Source: Flavobacteriaceae bacterium EG-1
GTDB taxonomy: Bacteria; Bacteroidota; Bacteroidia; Flavobacteriales; Flavobacteriaceae
Direction of reading: 5' to 3'
Assembly: GCF_009649685.1 (NCBI RefSeq)
Contig: NZ_WJPK01000001.1
Coordinates: forward strand, 562,760 to 626,759
Length of the DNA: 64,000 nt
A program made the position numbers and the translations under genes. Below, one piece after another: positions 1 to 8,999 of the stretch. Positions within the stretch are counted from its first letter, which is position 1. Every line of letters starts with the position of its first letter. The notes under the pieces are model-generated. The model saw only the letters and a program-made list of their open reading frames with translations. It was not told the DNA's origin and made no database searches.

Positions 1-689
1 TTTGTGTAAAAATTAGGAACCGTATACGACTCTTGCGTAATTGTATCTAAAGGGGTACCACTTATTGAGATTGTTTTTTTAACCGGATTAATCAAAAAAT
101 CATCCATTAATTCTTCAACATAAGTTGTCATTGTAGCAGAGAAAAGAATATTTTGTCTCTTTTTTGGTAAGAATTCAAAAATGTTTTTTAACTGCGTTTT
201 GAACCCAAAATCAAGCATGATATCTACCTCGTCAATCACTAACTTTTTAACGGATTTCATGCGTAATACATTAGATAATGCAAGGTCGTACAATCTTCTT
301 GGCGTACCAACAATGATATCTAATCCTGCTGCTACGGCTCTTTTTTGAGCTTTAATATTACTGCTGCCTCCGTATACACCGGCTACACGAACACTTAGGT
401 AAGGTGTTAATTTTTCAATTTGTGCAACTATTTGAATGACCAATTCTCTGGTTGGTGCAAGAATTAAAATTCTTGGTTGTAGTTGGTCTGAATATTTTAA
501 ATCTTGTAAAATGGGTAGTAAGTACGCAATTGTTTTACCTGTACCAGTTTGAGCAATTCCTACAAAATCGGAACCACCAAGAATAGTAGAATACGATTCT
601 TGTTGAATCGGAGTGGCTTTTTCAAAGGCCAAATCGTCAACTGCTCGCTTAAGTAATTTTTTTATTTTGAAATCATCAAAAGTTTCCAT
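1..689 (-). CDS. DEAD-box RNA helicase, N-terminal part (cut by window edge)
   Basis: About 229 residues of an ATP-dependent RNA helicase are visible; the C-terminal helicase domain lies beyond position 1. I read the translation from the sequence. It starts METFDDFKIKKLLKRA and shows the ordered DEAD-box motifs: a Q-motif region (TPIQQ), motif I AQTGTGKT near residues 46-53, Ia PTRELV, a GG, Ib TPRRL, motif II as DEVD rather than DEAD, and motif III SAT. The family remodels RNA or ribosomes in the cytoplasm, and flavobacteria carry several paralogues, so I give no symbol. The ATG at 687-689 is the only sensible start, and the 264 bases upstream are free of other genes. Confidence 0.93.
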   Translation of the reverse strand, partial: METFDDFKIKKLLKRAVDDLAFEKATPIQQESYSTILGGSDFVGIAQTGTGKTIAYLLPILQDLKYSDQLQPRILILAPTRELVIQIVAQIEKLTPYLSVRVAGVYGGSSNIKAQKRAVAAGLDIIVGTPRRLYDLALSNVLRMKSVKKLVIDEVDIMLDFGFKTQLKNIFEFLPKKRQNILFSATMTTYVEELMDDFLINPVKKTISISGTPLDTITQESYTVPNFYT

Positions 690-953
690 GCTGTAAAGTA
701 ACCAAGAAAAACTCGTATTAATGACGTAATTGCACTAATTATAGCCAATTGACCTTTTTATCCGCTTTAGTAAAACAATTTAGCTATTAAAATAGGTTTC
801 AAAATGATTTAAGAATTGTTTCATGCAAAAATAAAAGTTGAACCATACTGTAAATACTTTGTAATTGGGATAATGTGTTTTCAGTAGAATTCTGATTTGT
901 TAAGAGTGAGAAGTAGTATAATTAAAATTATTAAGAGTTTCATAACTTGTTAT

Positions 954-1556
954 TTAACTTATAAAACTAATCTTCGGAAAGTAGATTACTTCTTTGTTTT
1001 TACTAATTCTAGATGTACTTACAAGAATTAATATAATGTTTAAAATATACATTATTAGAAAGAAAATTAAATTCAAACTATAGCTTAGTATAAAATTTTT
1101 AGCACTGATAATACCAGTCGACTCCGTTCTAATAATTAAAATTAAAACGCTCATTATATATCCGGAAAAAAGAATTATAGTCCATGTTATTTGAAAATTA
1201 ATTACATTTTTTGCAATACGATTTACATTTTTCAATTTATCTTTTTTGGAAATCCACATTATTAATGGAACTAAAAATCCTAATAAAGGGAATACTATAA
1301 AAGTAAGTGAAGAGAGATTTAAGGCCTTTAAATAACTATTGTCTTCTATTACAGCCCAATCAATTAATTCCTCTGGTTTTACATTTAATGCATATGATAT
1401 TCTTTTTAGTGTTTCACCGGTTGGTTCGTTTTCTCCTTTTTCAATACGCTGTATAGTACGTAAACTTAATCCTGAATTTTCCGAAAGATCTTCTTGCGAG
1501 TAACCCATACTCTTTCTTAAATTCCTTACATTTTCTGCTAAATTTTTATTCTTCAT
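954..1556 (-). CDS. XRE-family HTH regulator fused to a DUF4870-like membrane domain
   Basis: This 200-residue protein begins with a Cro/CI-type helix-turn-helix (about residues 8-62, with YSQEDLSENSGLSLRTIQRIE as the core). Four hydrophobic segments follow between residues 80 and 192. The linker WISKKDKLKNVNRIAKNVINFQIT resembles DUF4870 membrane proteins. It is therefore probably a membrane-tethered DNA-binding regulator; the signal it senses is not visible. It stands alone, with a spaced-repeat region at 1609-1646 just upstream that could be its own operator. The HTH assignment is secure, the membrane-sensor role is inference. Confidence 0.85.
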   Translation of the reverse strand: MKNKNLAENVRNLRKSMGYSQEDLSENSGLSLRTIQRIEKGENEPTGETLKRISYALNVKPEELIDWAVIEDNSYLKALNLSSLTFIVFPLLGFLVPLIMWISKKDKLKNVNRIAKNVINFQITWTIILFSGYIMSVLILIIRTESTGIISAKNFILSYSLNLIFFLIMYILNIILILVSTSRISKNKEVIYFPKISFIS

Positions 1557-1608
1557 ATTTCTATATTTTAATTCAGCATAAAACTATTTACAATACTAAA
1601 ACCATCTA

Positions 1609-1646
1609 GCGTCATCCTTATGACATCTTTGCGTCATCATTGTCAA
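1609..1646. promoter_or_regulatory. Repeat-rich candidate operator upstream of the XRE regulator
   Basis: GCGTCATC occurs at 1609-1616 and again at 1631-1638, 22 bp apart (two helical turns). Between them GTCAT-CCTT-ATGAC (1611-1624) is a perfect 5-bp inverted repeat, and TTGTCAAC follows. It lies 53-90 bp upstream of the start of the divergently read HTH gene, a typical place for autoregulation. Binding is inferred from arrangement only. Confidence 0.45.
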
Positions 1647-1676
1647 CACCTATTAAATTCAGCCTTTAATTCACAT

Positions 1677-2192
1677 TTAATATTCCAAATACATAATATG
1701 ATTTGGATTTGAATGCGTTTCTGATAATTTAAAATTATAGGCACCAACAATATTAAATCCCATATTAGTATAAAAATTAAGGGCTCTTTGGTTCTCAATC
1801 CATACGGCAAGCCATATCCCTTTTTGATTATTATTTTTTGATATTTCGATGATAAAATCAATCAATTTTAATCCCAGTTTAAGACCATAAAATTCTTTAA
1901 GCAGGTAAATTTTATCAAGCTTAGTTATATGTAATTCTTTTATATTATCATTAGCTGTATTTAATTGAATCTTAGAAAAGCCTGCAACTTGTTCGTTAAA
2001 ATAGATGATATGATATTGAACATGCTTATTATTAAGTTCTTTGCCAATAGCTTCGGTTGTATAGGTTTTTGAAATAAACCGATTTACATCTTTTACCGAA
2101 GCACTATGTCCATGCGATTCAATAAAGGTTTGTTTACCAATTTTTGCAATTACGCCAGCATGGTCGCTATTTGCTTTAATTATATTAATCAT
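1677..2192 (-). CDS. GNAT-family N-acetyltransferase
   Basis: A 171-residue protein with the GNAT fold layout. An N-terminal strand/helix MINIIKANSDHAGVIAKIGKQTF leads to a central strand with VAGFSKIQL. An acetyl-CoA loop region LKEFYGLKLGLKLIDFII follows, a variant of the usual Q/RxxGxG/A. The C-terminal ALNFYTNMGFNIVGAYNFKL is the classic FYxxxGF signature. It would transfer an acetyl group from acetyl-CoA to an unknown amine in the cytoplasm. It sits 20 bp downstream of the GH2 gene on the same strand, so the two may be co-transcribed, but no functional link is evident. Confidence 0.88.
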   Translation of the reverse strand: MINIIKANSDHAGVIAKIGKQTFIESHGHSASVKDVNRFISKTYTTEAIGKELNNKHVQYHIIYFNEQVAGFSKIQLNTANDNIKELHITKLDKIYLLKEFYGLKLGLKLIDFIIEISKNNNQKGIWLAVWIENQRALNFYTNMGFNIVGAYNFKLSETHSNPNHIMYLEY

Positions 2193-2212
2193 TTTCTAAT
2201 TAGCACCACCAA

Positions 2213-4045
2213 TTATTCCATTATTACTTTATAAACCTGTGTATTTACCTTATTAGTTTGGTCAATATCCATTTTTATAACTTTTCTATCATATGTCATA
2301 AGTCCATTTACCTCACCTTCAACATCTGTAGTTTGCGTGTAAATGGCAGCTGACAAACCATTTTCTATTAGCGCAGGAAGTTGATTTATTAATTTGGAAT
2401 ATGCTTCAAATAATTTCTCCTTATTTTCAATATTACGATACCCCCAATTTTTATCTTTTTGCCATAAGTGTCCTTTTAAAACTAAACCTAAACCACCAAA
2501 TTCACCCAAGACCATCGCTCTGTTTTCAAACATAATAGGAGCGTGTAAATTTTTATTCGGAATACCGGGACCAGGATAAACATGTGTGTCAATCATGTGA
2601 CCAACAGGAAAATAATTACCTCCACTCGGACCATTAATAAGGCGAGAAGGATCGTAGTTCATGGTCCAGTTTATTACATTCTTGGTATCAAACTGACCCC
2701 ATGCTTCGTTAAATGGTACCCATACTACAATTGATGGGTTGTTGTAATTAGCATCTATAATATTTTTCCATTCTTTTCGATATTGATGAGCAGATTGCGG
2801 TTTTCTTTTAGCTTCTATATAATCGTATCCTGAAGGACCTTTCCAAGTACCTAATCCATCACCATTAGGCATGTCTTGCCAAACTAACATTCCTATTCGA
2901 TCACAGTGATAATACCATCGTGCAGGTTCAACTTTTACGTGTTTTCTAATCGTATTAAAACCTAGTTTCTTGGTAGTCTCAATATCAAATAGTAAAGCCT
3001 CATCGGTAGGTGCAGTATACAATCCGTCGGGCCACCAACCTTGATCTAAAGTACCGAAATGAAAAAGGATTTCATTATTTAAGAATAAGCGCTCATTTCC
3101 GTTTTTATCTTTTCCAAGAGCTATTTTTCGCATACCAAAATAGCTTTTTACATGGTCTATCGTTTTATTATTTTCGGTATAAATAACTTCTAAATCATAT
3201 AAAAAAGGATGGTCTGGCGACCATAGTTTTTGATTTTTAATAGGTAATACAATGGGCTTATCGAAGCTCGTTTTTCCGCTAGTAATTTCTTTTCCCTCTT
3301 CAAAAATTTTAATAGTTAAACCGTCTGTATTTGCATGGGAAGTACTCGTGCTAGCAACCGTAACTTCTAATGAACTATTGTCGATATCAGGAGTCAATTT
3401 TAAAGAAGAAATAGATTTTTCTGGAACTGGTTCTAGCCAAACTGTTTGCCAAATGCCAGTAACCGGTGTATAAAAAATTCCTTCTGGCTTTGTTTTTTGC
3501 TTACCAATGGGTTGTGTTCCTTCACTAGTTGGGTCCCAAACGGCAACAGTAATTTCTTGTGCTCCATTTTCAAAAAGAGCATCGGTAATATTCATTGAAA
3601 ACGGATCATACCCACCACTGTGAGAGCCAATTTCCTTATCGTTTATATACACTGTTGTTTCCCAGTCTACAGCTCCAAAGTTAAGGTGTACTTGTTGACC
3701 TTTCCATTTGGCAGGAATTTTAAATTTACGCTGATACCATAAAACTTCTTTGTCGGAAACCGATTTTTGAACGCCAGAAAGTTGAGATTCTATTGGAAAT
3801 GGAACAAGAATTTCATCTTCAAAACTTGATGGAATATCACCATCCGATTCAATAGTATATTGCCATGTACCATTTAAATTTTCCCAATCTTTTCGCACCA
3901 TTTGTGGGCGTGGGTATTCTTTTAAAGCATTTTCTGGACTAACCATTTCGGCCCATTTACTTTGTATTAGTTCTTCTTTTACTTGTCCGTAAGACAAATA
4001 AGACATACAGCATATTAGCGTTAAAAAGAAAAAATTTTTGGTCAT
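2213..4045 (-). CDS. Secreted glycoside hydrolase family 2 protein (beta-galactosidase/glucuronidase-like)
   Basis: A 610-residue protein with an N-terminal signal peptide (MTKNFFFLTLICCMSYLSYG). A GH2 sugar-binding jelly-roll follows (about 45-205, with WYQRKFKIPAKWKGQQVHLNFGAVDW), then an Ig-like domain (about 210-310) and a TIM barrel. The likely general acid/base is the Glu in PFNEAWGQ (around residue 445) and the likely nucleophile is in LGEFGG (around 513). Family members remove terminal beta-linked sugars; the exact specificity cannot be read. At 610 residues it matches the short GH2 group without extra C-terminal domains. No SusC/SusD genes lie nearby, so this is not a standard polysaccharide utilisation locus. 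Confidence 0.9.
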   Translation of the reverse strand: MTKNFFFLTLICCMSYLSYGQVKEELIQSKWAEMVSPENALKEYPRPQMVRKDWENLNGTWQYTIESDGDIPSSFEDEILVPFPIESQLSGVQKSVSDKEVLWYQRKFKIPAKWKGQQVHLNFGAVDWETTVYINDKEIGSHSGGYDPFSMNITDALFENGAQEITVAVWDPTSEGTQPIGKQKTKPEGIFYTPVTGIWQTVWLEPVPEKSISSLKLTPDIDNSSLEVTVASTSTSHANTDGLTIKIFEEGKEITSGKTSFDKPIVLPIKNQKLWSPDHPFLYDLEVIYTENNKTIDHVKSYFGMRKIALGKDKNGNERLFLNNEILFHFGTLDQGWWPDGLYTAPTDEALLFDIETTKKLGFNTIRKHVKVEPARWYYHCDRIGMLVWQDMPNGDGLGTWKGPSGYDYIEAKRKPQSAHQYRKEWKNIIDANYNNPSIVVWVPFNEAWGQFDTKNVINWTMNYDPSRLINGPSGGNYFPVGHMIDTHVYPGPGIPNKNLHAPIMFENRAMVLGEFGGLGLVLKGHLWQKDKNWGYRNIENKEKLFEAYSKLINQLPALIENGLSAAIYTQTTDVEGEVNGLMTYDRKVIKMDIDQTNKVNTQVYKVIME

Positions 4046-4239
4046 GGAATTTTAATTAAATGTTTGGTTTTCTTAGAACTATCTTGTTGCGTGGGGAATA
4101 CAAATAAAGCGCTGAGTTGTATGTACTAAAATAACAAAAATCATTACCAATGACACACCGGAAGTACTACTTATTTGCAGAAAATGTTTGTAATTAATAT
4201 GGAACTAAAAAAAGAAGAACTTTACAAATTAATAATCAG

Positions 4240-4983
4240 CTATAGATTGTTTTTTCTATGTTTAAACTTTCTTTTCGTACGTATAAACTTGTAACGCATA
4301 TCGTCATAAAATAAGCTGGTAAACAAAATTACTGCTCCAAATATTAACGTATTCAATTTTAAATTTAATCTTGAATATAAAAACCCACCAATTATTCCAC
4401 CGAGAAAGAAGAAGCAGATGATATAAACTCTTAGCTTTATAGTTGCTTTTATTTTATAAGTATATGGATGAGTTTTGGGAAAAAATAATTGCGACAATTC
4501 AATTCCTAAATCTGTAAACAACCCTGTTAAATGGGTAGTTCTTACAATGGCATTAGAGATTTTTGTCACAAATGAATTTTGAACACCCATTGCAAAAAGT
4601 AGTAAGCAAACAATTAGGTTAGGAGAATTTAATTCTCCAGTATACGTAATAATTGAAACTGAAACTAAAATTAAACACTCAATTAGAGTAGGTATAACAA
4701 ACACATTTAATTTCTTGTTCTCTTTATAAAATTCAATTAAGAAGCTTGATAAAAAAGAGCCAAAGAGAAATGAAAAAATATATAGGAAGTAAACAGTTCC
4801 TTTCCAAACTTCAAAATTGGCTACATCACTCATAAAAAGTGCGAAATGGCCGGTCACATTTGTGGTTAATTGCGTAAAAGCTAAAAATCCAGTAACATTT
4901 ACTAGTCCTGCAACAAATGATAAAATTGTAGCAATACGAATGTTATGTTCTAATGTTCTACTTTTACCTTGATGTCTAAACAT
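4240..4983 (-). CDS. YoaK/DUF1275 family membrane protein
   Basis: A 247-residue inner-membrane protein with about six hydrophobic segments. The opening IRIATILSFVAGLVNVTGFLAF and the conserved LTTNVTGHFALF near residue 45 are hallmarks of DUF1275 (YoaK). A second signature, FAMGVQNSFVTKISNAIVRTTHLTGLFTDLG, lies at about 130-160. The tail is lysine/arginine rich (KRKFKHRKNN). Biochemical function is unknown for the family. The neighbouring SBF-type transporter starts only 6 bp further upstream, suggesting one transcript. Confidence 0.85.
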   Translation of the reverse strand: MFRHQGKSRTLEHNIRIATILSFVAGLVNVTGFLAFTQLTTNVTGHFALFMSDVANFEVWKGTVYFLYIFSFLFGSFLSSFLIEFYKENKKLNVFVIPTLIECLILVSVSIITYTGELNSPNLIVCLLLFAMGVQNSFVTKISNAIVRTTHLTGLFTDLGIELSQLFFPKTHPYTYKIKATIKLRVYIICFFFLGGIIGGFLYSRLNLKLNTLIFGAVILFTSLFYDDMRYKFIRTKRKFKHRKNNL

Positions 4984-4989
4984 TCTTTT

Positions 4990-5949
4990 TTATTTAGTCT
5001 TGGCACTTAATTTTGAGGCTACGATACTAATTATCAATAATTGAATGGCGTGATACAACATCAGTGGTAAAAGAATAATTCCTAAAGTGGCGATATTACC
5101 AAAAATTATTTTCGAAAATACCGTACCATGTACTAACGATTTTTTGGTGCCGCAAAACTGGGCAGTAATTTGGTCTTCGGTATCAAAATTCATTTGCTTA
5201 GCCAAGTAACCTGTTAAAGTAAAAAGAAGTCCAAACAAAATTAAAACAGCTATAAAGAGTAGTAATAAATCTAGTGCCGAAACAGCGCTAAATATTCTAT
5301 CATGAAACGAAATAGCAAAGCTTTTGTATATAATTAAAAGTATAATCGATTTGTCAAACAAGGTTAATTGTTTGTTGTATTTTTTTGCAAATTCTCCAAA
5401 GTAGCGCTGTAACAATACACCTATAATTACGGGTAAAATTATTTGTACGATAAGCTTCACATAAATAGCTGTAAAACTAAAATTAGCATCAGCTTGTTGC
5501 ACAAATAACCCCATCCATAATGGTGTGAGTAAAACACCTATTATTCCCGAAATACTAGCGTTGAAAATGGCAGCAGGTATATTACCTTTAGCAATTGACA
5601 CCATTACTACAGACGATGAAACAGTTGATGGAAGTGCGGCCAAGAAAAAGAAGGCTATCCAAATTAATTCTTGTTCTTGATTCTTTATAAAAGGTTGAAA
5701 AGCTAAAACTAGTACTGGAAATATTAAAAATGTGGAGGCCTGAATTAGTACATGTAATCTCCAGTTTTTAACACCCGATTTTAATTTTTCTGGACTCAAT
5801 TTAAGTCCATAAAAAAAGAATATTAATGCAATTCCTATCGCACTAATAGTGTCAATTGGTATTTTACTTTCTGGAATTCCCCATTGCGGAAAAACATATG
5901 CTAAGCCAATTACGGCTATAATAGATAAAACAAACCCATCAACCTTCAC
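4990..5949 (-). CDS. Bile acid:sodium symporter-like transporter (YfeH/SBF_like type)
   Basis: A 319-residue, roughly ten-TM inner-membrane protein. The pattern FFFYGLKLSPEKLKSGVKNWRLHVLIQASTFLIFPVL near residue 45 matches the YfeH-type branch of the SBF family. AALPSTVSSSVVMVSIAKGN around 105-125 and AQFCGTKKSLVHGT near 265 match it too; the latter is typical of the ion/substrate crossover region. The family moves organic anions with sodium; the substrate here is unknown. The gene lies 6 bp upstream of the DUF1275 gene on the same strand, so the two are likely an operon. Confidence 0.88.
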   Translation of the reverse strand: MKVDGFVLSIIAVIGLAYVFPQWGIPESKIPIDTISAIGIALIFFFYGLKLSPEKLKSGVKNWRLHVLIQASTFLIFPVLVLAFQPFIKNQEQELIWIAFFFLAALPSTVSSSVVMVSIAKGNIPAAIFNASISGIIGVLLTPLWMGLFVQQADANFSFTAIYVKLIVQIILPVIIGVLLQRYFGEFAKKYNKQLTLFDKSIILLIIYKSFAISFHDRIFSAVSALDLLLLFIAVLILFGLLFTLTGYLAKQMNFDTEDQITAQFCGTKKSLVHGTVFSKIIFGNIATLGIILLPLMLYHAIQLLIISIVASKLSAKTK

Positions 5950-6067
5950 GTAACTTATTTTTCTTGGTTTGGTACTGCTAAATTAAGGATTTGCCTTATG
6001 GTAGTTACCTAAACTAAAAGAACTTTTATATTTTAATTTTTGAAGCGTGTTGAAAAATACATTTCAG

Positions 6068-7246
6068 CTATTTTTCATTGAATCGATTGTATTTTTTTAG
6101 GGTCTTAATCAGTAAATCGTGGGGTAGTGCGTACGCTTTGTTTCCGTTAATGCCTTCCATAGTTTCGGCAGCCACCATCGCATTGATAATCGCTTCTTCA
6201 ACGGCTTGTACAGTTGCTTCAAAAACAGGCATTAAACGGTCATTAGACATGGTTTTTACGGTGGTAGTTTCTTCTCTGTTAAAAGCAGTTTCATTAGCAG
6301 TTGAAAAAGCTAAAAAGATGTCTCCAGAACCATTGCTGCCACGTCCTCCTACAATACCAACACCTAAAGGAATTCTTTGGGCAATTCTTTTTAATTGATG
6401 TGGTAATAATGGTACATCAGTTGCTACAATAACAATAATAGAACCGTCACCTTCTTGTCTTCTAGATTTTGGGGGAGCGTTAAATTTATAGTTAAAAGTA
6501 TCTTTTAATTCAAGTCCGACAGGAACACCAGCTATTGATAAATTTCTTTTGGCACCAAAGTTAGATTGTACAATTGCACCAACGGTATACGTAGTATCTT
6601 TAATTTTAAATACGCGCGAAGAAGTACCTGTACCCCCTTTAAAGCCCAAACACATCATACCGGTACCACCACCTACATTTCCTTCAGCAATCTTACCGCT
6701 AGATGAATTTTTTATGGCTTCTAAAACATGTTTTTCTTTCACATGAAAACCATAAATGTCATTTAAGAAACCATCATAAGTTTCAGCAACAACAGGGTAG
6801 GTATACCACCAATCTTCACCGCTGTACCAATCGGTGTCTACATACCATTTTAATACGGCATCTCTAACAACACCAACACTATTTGTATTGGTAATCATTA
6901 TTGGAGTTTCTAAAAATCCAGATTCGGTCACCCACGTAGTACCCGTCATCTCACCATTACCGTTTAAGCTATACCAGTTGGCATATACCGGACTATACTT
7001 TTTAGCTTTGCCTCTAGGAAATATTGCAGTAACTCCTGTTCTTACTGGTCCTTCACCTACTTTGTTTTCTCCATTGCCAGAAATTAGTGTACTATAACCA
7101 ACTTCCACTCCTTTAACATCTGTAATTGCATTAAAGGTACCGGTAGTACCAACAAATGGTACCCCTAAATCTCTTGCTCTTAATTTTTGTCCAAAAAACT
7201 GAAAGTGGAAAAAAAGGGCGACATAAATAATTACTGCTTTTTTCAT
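6068..7246 (-). CDS. Secreted P1-family peptidase (DmpA/aminopeptidase-esterase type)
   Basis: A 392-residue protein with a signal peptide (MKKAVIIYVALFFHFQFFG). The family is an N-terminal-nucleophile-type hydrolase that self-cleaves at a Gly-Ser bond, and members act as L-aminopeptidases, D-esterases or beta-peptidases. Visible family blocks are FNAITDVKGVEVG near the N-terminus, NVGGGTGMMCLGFKGGTGTSSR (about 190-210), VQSNFGAKRNLSIAGVPVG and EGDGSIIVIVATDVPLLPHQ. I take the Gly-Ser of the last block as the probable cleavage site and nucleophile. Export suggests periplasmic peptide scavenging. It is separated from its neighbours by 47-118 bp. Confidence 0.9.
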   Translation of the reverse strand: MKKAVIIYVALFFHFQFFGQKLRARDLGVPFVGTTGTFNAITDVKGVEVGYSTLISGNGENKVGEGPVRTGVTAIFPRGKAKKYSPVYANWYSLNGNGEMTGTTWVTESGFLETPIMITNTNSVGVVRDAVLKWYVDTDWYSGEDWWYTYPVVAETYDGFLNDIYGFHVKEKHVLEAIKNSSSGKIAEGNVGGGTGMMCLGFKGGTGTSSRVFKIKDTTYTVGAIVQSNFGAKRNLSIAGVPVGLELKDTFNYKFNAPPKSRRQEGDGSIIVIVATDVPLLPHQLKRIAQRIPLGVGIVGGRGSNGSGDIFLAFSTANETAFNREETTTVKTMSNDRLMPVFEATVQAVEEAIINAMVAAETMEGINGNKAYALPHDLLIKTLKKYNRFNEK

Positions 7247-7293
7247 TAGGTACGAGTTACGATTGGTATGTAAATACCCTATTTAATATTTAT

Positions 7294-8457
7294 TTAAAGC
7301 ATTGTAGCTTTCGCTTGACCTTTTAAAGCAAGTTCTGTGGCAAGAAAACAGTGGTCTTGCGTCATGGCTGTTTCGGTTCTATTTACTACATCACTTACTA
7401 ATTGTTCACCATAAGGTAAATACACTTCACTACAATCAAAATATTTAGTTTCCTTTTGGTTCACTAAAATTAAATGGTTACCGCCATCGCGTCCACCAAT
7501 ATCAGTGTACTTTCGCAATTCCATATAACCTTCCGTTCCTAAAACAGTTAAGCGACCATCACCCCAAGTATTTAAACCATCGGGTGTAAACCAATCTATA
7601 CGTATGTATCCCGTCCCGTGATTTCCTTTCACCATCATATCACCAAAATCTTGAAATTCGGGATATTGAGAATTATTAAAATTGCCTACTTGCGATGCTA
7701 CAATTGCTGCTTCTGTAGAACCTGTAAAATGTAAAAATTGATCAGCTTGATGCGATCCAATATCCGTTAAAATTCCGCCAAACTTATCCAGCTTAAAAAA
7801 CCAATCCGGACGCGATTCAGGCCGCATGCGGTGGGGACCTAATCCTATGGTTTGAACCACCTTACCAATAGCACCTGCTTTAACAAGTTCGCCAGCTTTT
7901 ATAGTGGCTCTATTACCAAGACGCTCGCTATACATTATAGAATAAATACGTTTTGTTTCTTTCTGTACTTTTCGAACTTCTTCGAGTTGTGCTAAGGTTG
8001 TAATACCGGGTTTATCTGCCATAAAATCTTTACCATTTTTCATAGCGCGAATTCCTAATGGAGCACGTTCTACAGGTATAGCGGCACTCGCAATTAATTG
8101 AATGCTATTGTCTTCTAAAATTTCTTCTTCGCTTTTAGCAATTTTAGCATCAGGATATTTTTTCATAAATGATGCTAGTAAATCTTTTTCTTTAGCGAAA
8201 ACAGCAACCAAGGTTCCGCCACCAGCTAAAAGTGTAGCAACTTGACCGTAAATATGACCGTGATTTAATCCGATTACAGAAAAACGAATGGACGCTTTAT
8301 TTACTAATTTTTTATAGTTGGATGTCGCTTTAATAATTTGTGGTTGCGAGGTGGTATGCAAAGAATTTGCAAACATCGCTGAAGCTCCTCCAAAAGATGC
8401 GATTCCAGCACCGGTCATAATCGTATTTTTAAGAAATTTTCTTCTGTCTGATTTCAT
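7294..8457 (-). CDS. Gfo/Idh/MocA family oxidoreductase with Tat-like signal
   Basis: A 387-residue protein starting MKSDRRKFLKNTIMTGAGIAS, a twin-arginine-type export signal. The Rossmann domain follows from about residue 55 (IRFSVIGLNHGHIYGQVATLL, a variant dinucleotide loop). EEEILEDNSIQLIASAAIP and GKDFMADKPGITTLAQLEEV correspond to the usual EKP region, with DKP here. The C-terminal substrate domain contains GGILTDIGSHQADQFLHFTGS. Homologues oxidise or isomerise sugars and inositols using tightly bound NAD(P). Export through Tat fits a protein that folds with its cofactor first. Substrate unknown. Confidence 0.88.
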   Translation of the reverse strand: MKSDRRKFLKNTIMTGAGIASFGGASAMFANSLHTTSQPQIIKATSNYKKLVNKASIRFSVIGLNHGHIYGQVATLLAGGGTLVAVFAKEKDLLASFMKKYPDAKIAKSEEEILEDNSIQLIASAAIPVERAPLGIRAMKNGKDFMADKPGITTLAQLEEVRKVQKETKRIYSIMYSERLGNRATIKAGELVKAGAIGKVVQTIGLGPHRMRPESRPDWFFKLDKFGGILTDIGSHQADQFLHFTGSTEAAIVASQVGNFNNSQYPEFQDFGDMMVKGNHGTGYIRIDWFTPDGLNTWGDGRLTVLGTEGYMELRKYTDIGGRDGGNHLILVNQKETKYFDCSEVYLPYGEQLVSDVVNRTETAMTQDHCFLATELALKGQAKATML

Positions 8458-8576
8458 TAGAATATTAATTTTAGTTATTGGTGTTTTATATCGTTTACGC
8501 GAACTGGTCGGTAACGTTTTTTTTTCAGGTTTCTAAAAATACGCAAACCCAATGAATAGGAGTATAGCTTTTATTG

Positions 8577-8987
8577 CTATTTGTTAGTGTTATTTGTTGT
8601 ATTTTTTTCTTTCCTAAGAATTATCCAAATTAAAGCTGAAAAAGCAACTGTTACTAATGTGAAGAATTTCTCAAAATTGGTTTTAGCAAAAATATTTCCG
8701 ATTGTATTCAGTACAAACAGCACAAAGAAAAACCATAAAATAATATTAGCAAGTTTCATGGGTATAAACGCTTTAATAAACTGGCCTTTGATTAAAAGTA
8801 ATGCGATTAAAAATATATTTACGAGTATGGAAATAGTTTCAAAAACATACATCTCGGAATCACTATTTAATCGGCCGCCCCAAGTATTCTCATAGGGTAC
8901 TATTTTTAGTAGAATACACACATGAAAAAGTAATATGGCTATCAAAAGATAGAGCATTATTTTAATAGCATTTGCTTGTGAAATCAT
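8577..8987 (-). CDS. Small four-TM membrane protein, function unknown
   Basis: A 136-residue protein I do not recognise. Four hydrophobic helices are visible at about residues 8-28, 45-66, 74-98 and 103-125. A hydrophilic loop lies after the first (PYENTWGGRLNSDSEMYV), and the tail is charged (RKEKNTTNNTNK). The WGGRL...YVFETISI stretch is the only motif that stands out. It ends 119 bp from the oxidoreductase start and begins 12 bp downstream of the acetyltransferase stop, so it is probably co-transcribed with the latter. Confidence 0.7.
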   Translation of the reverse strand: MISQANAIKIMLYLLIAILLFHVCILLKIVPYENTWGGRLNSDSEMYVFETISILVNIFLIALLLIKGQFIKAFIPMKLANIILWFFFVLFVLNTIGNIFAKTNFEKFFTLVTVAFSALIWIILRKEKNTTNNTNK

Positions 8988-8999
8988 TTTTTAAATCGA

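Noticed and set aside
1643-1861. Open frame of 72 codons overlapping the GNAT gene on the same strand
   Set aside because: It lies in another frame of the acetyltransferase gene, has no recognisable domain and no upstream signal; the GNAT frame has clear family motifs.
2213-4045. Polysaccharide utilisation locus around the GH2 gene
   Set aside because: No SusC/SusD pair, sulfatase, further glycosidase or sugar-responsive regulator lies nearby, so a single GH2 gene does not make a locus.
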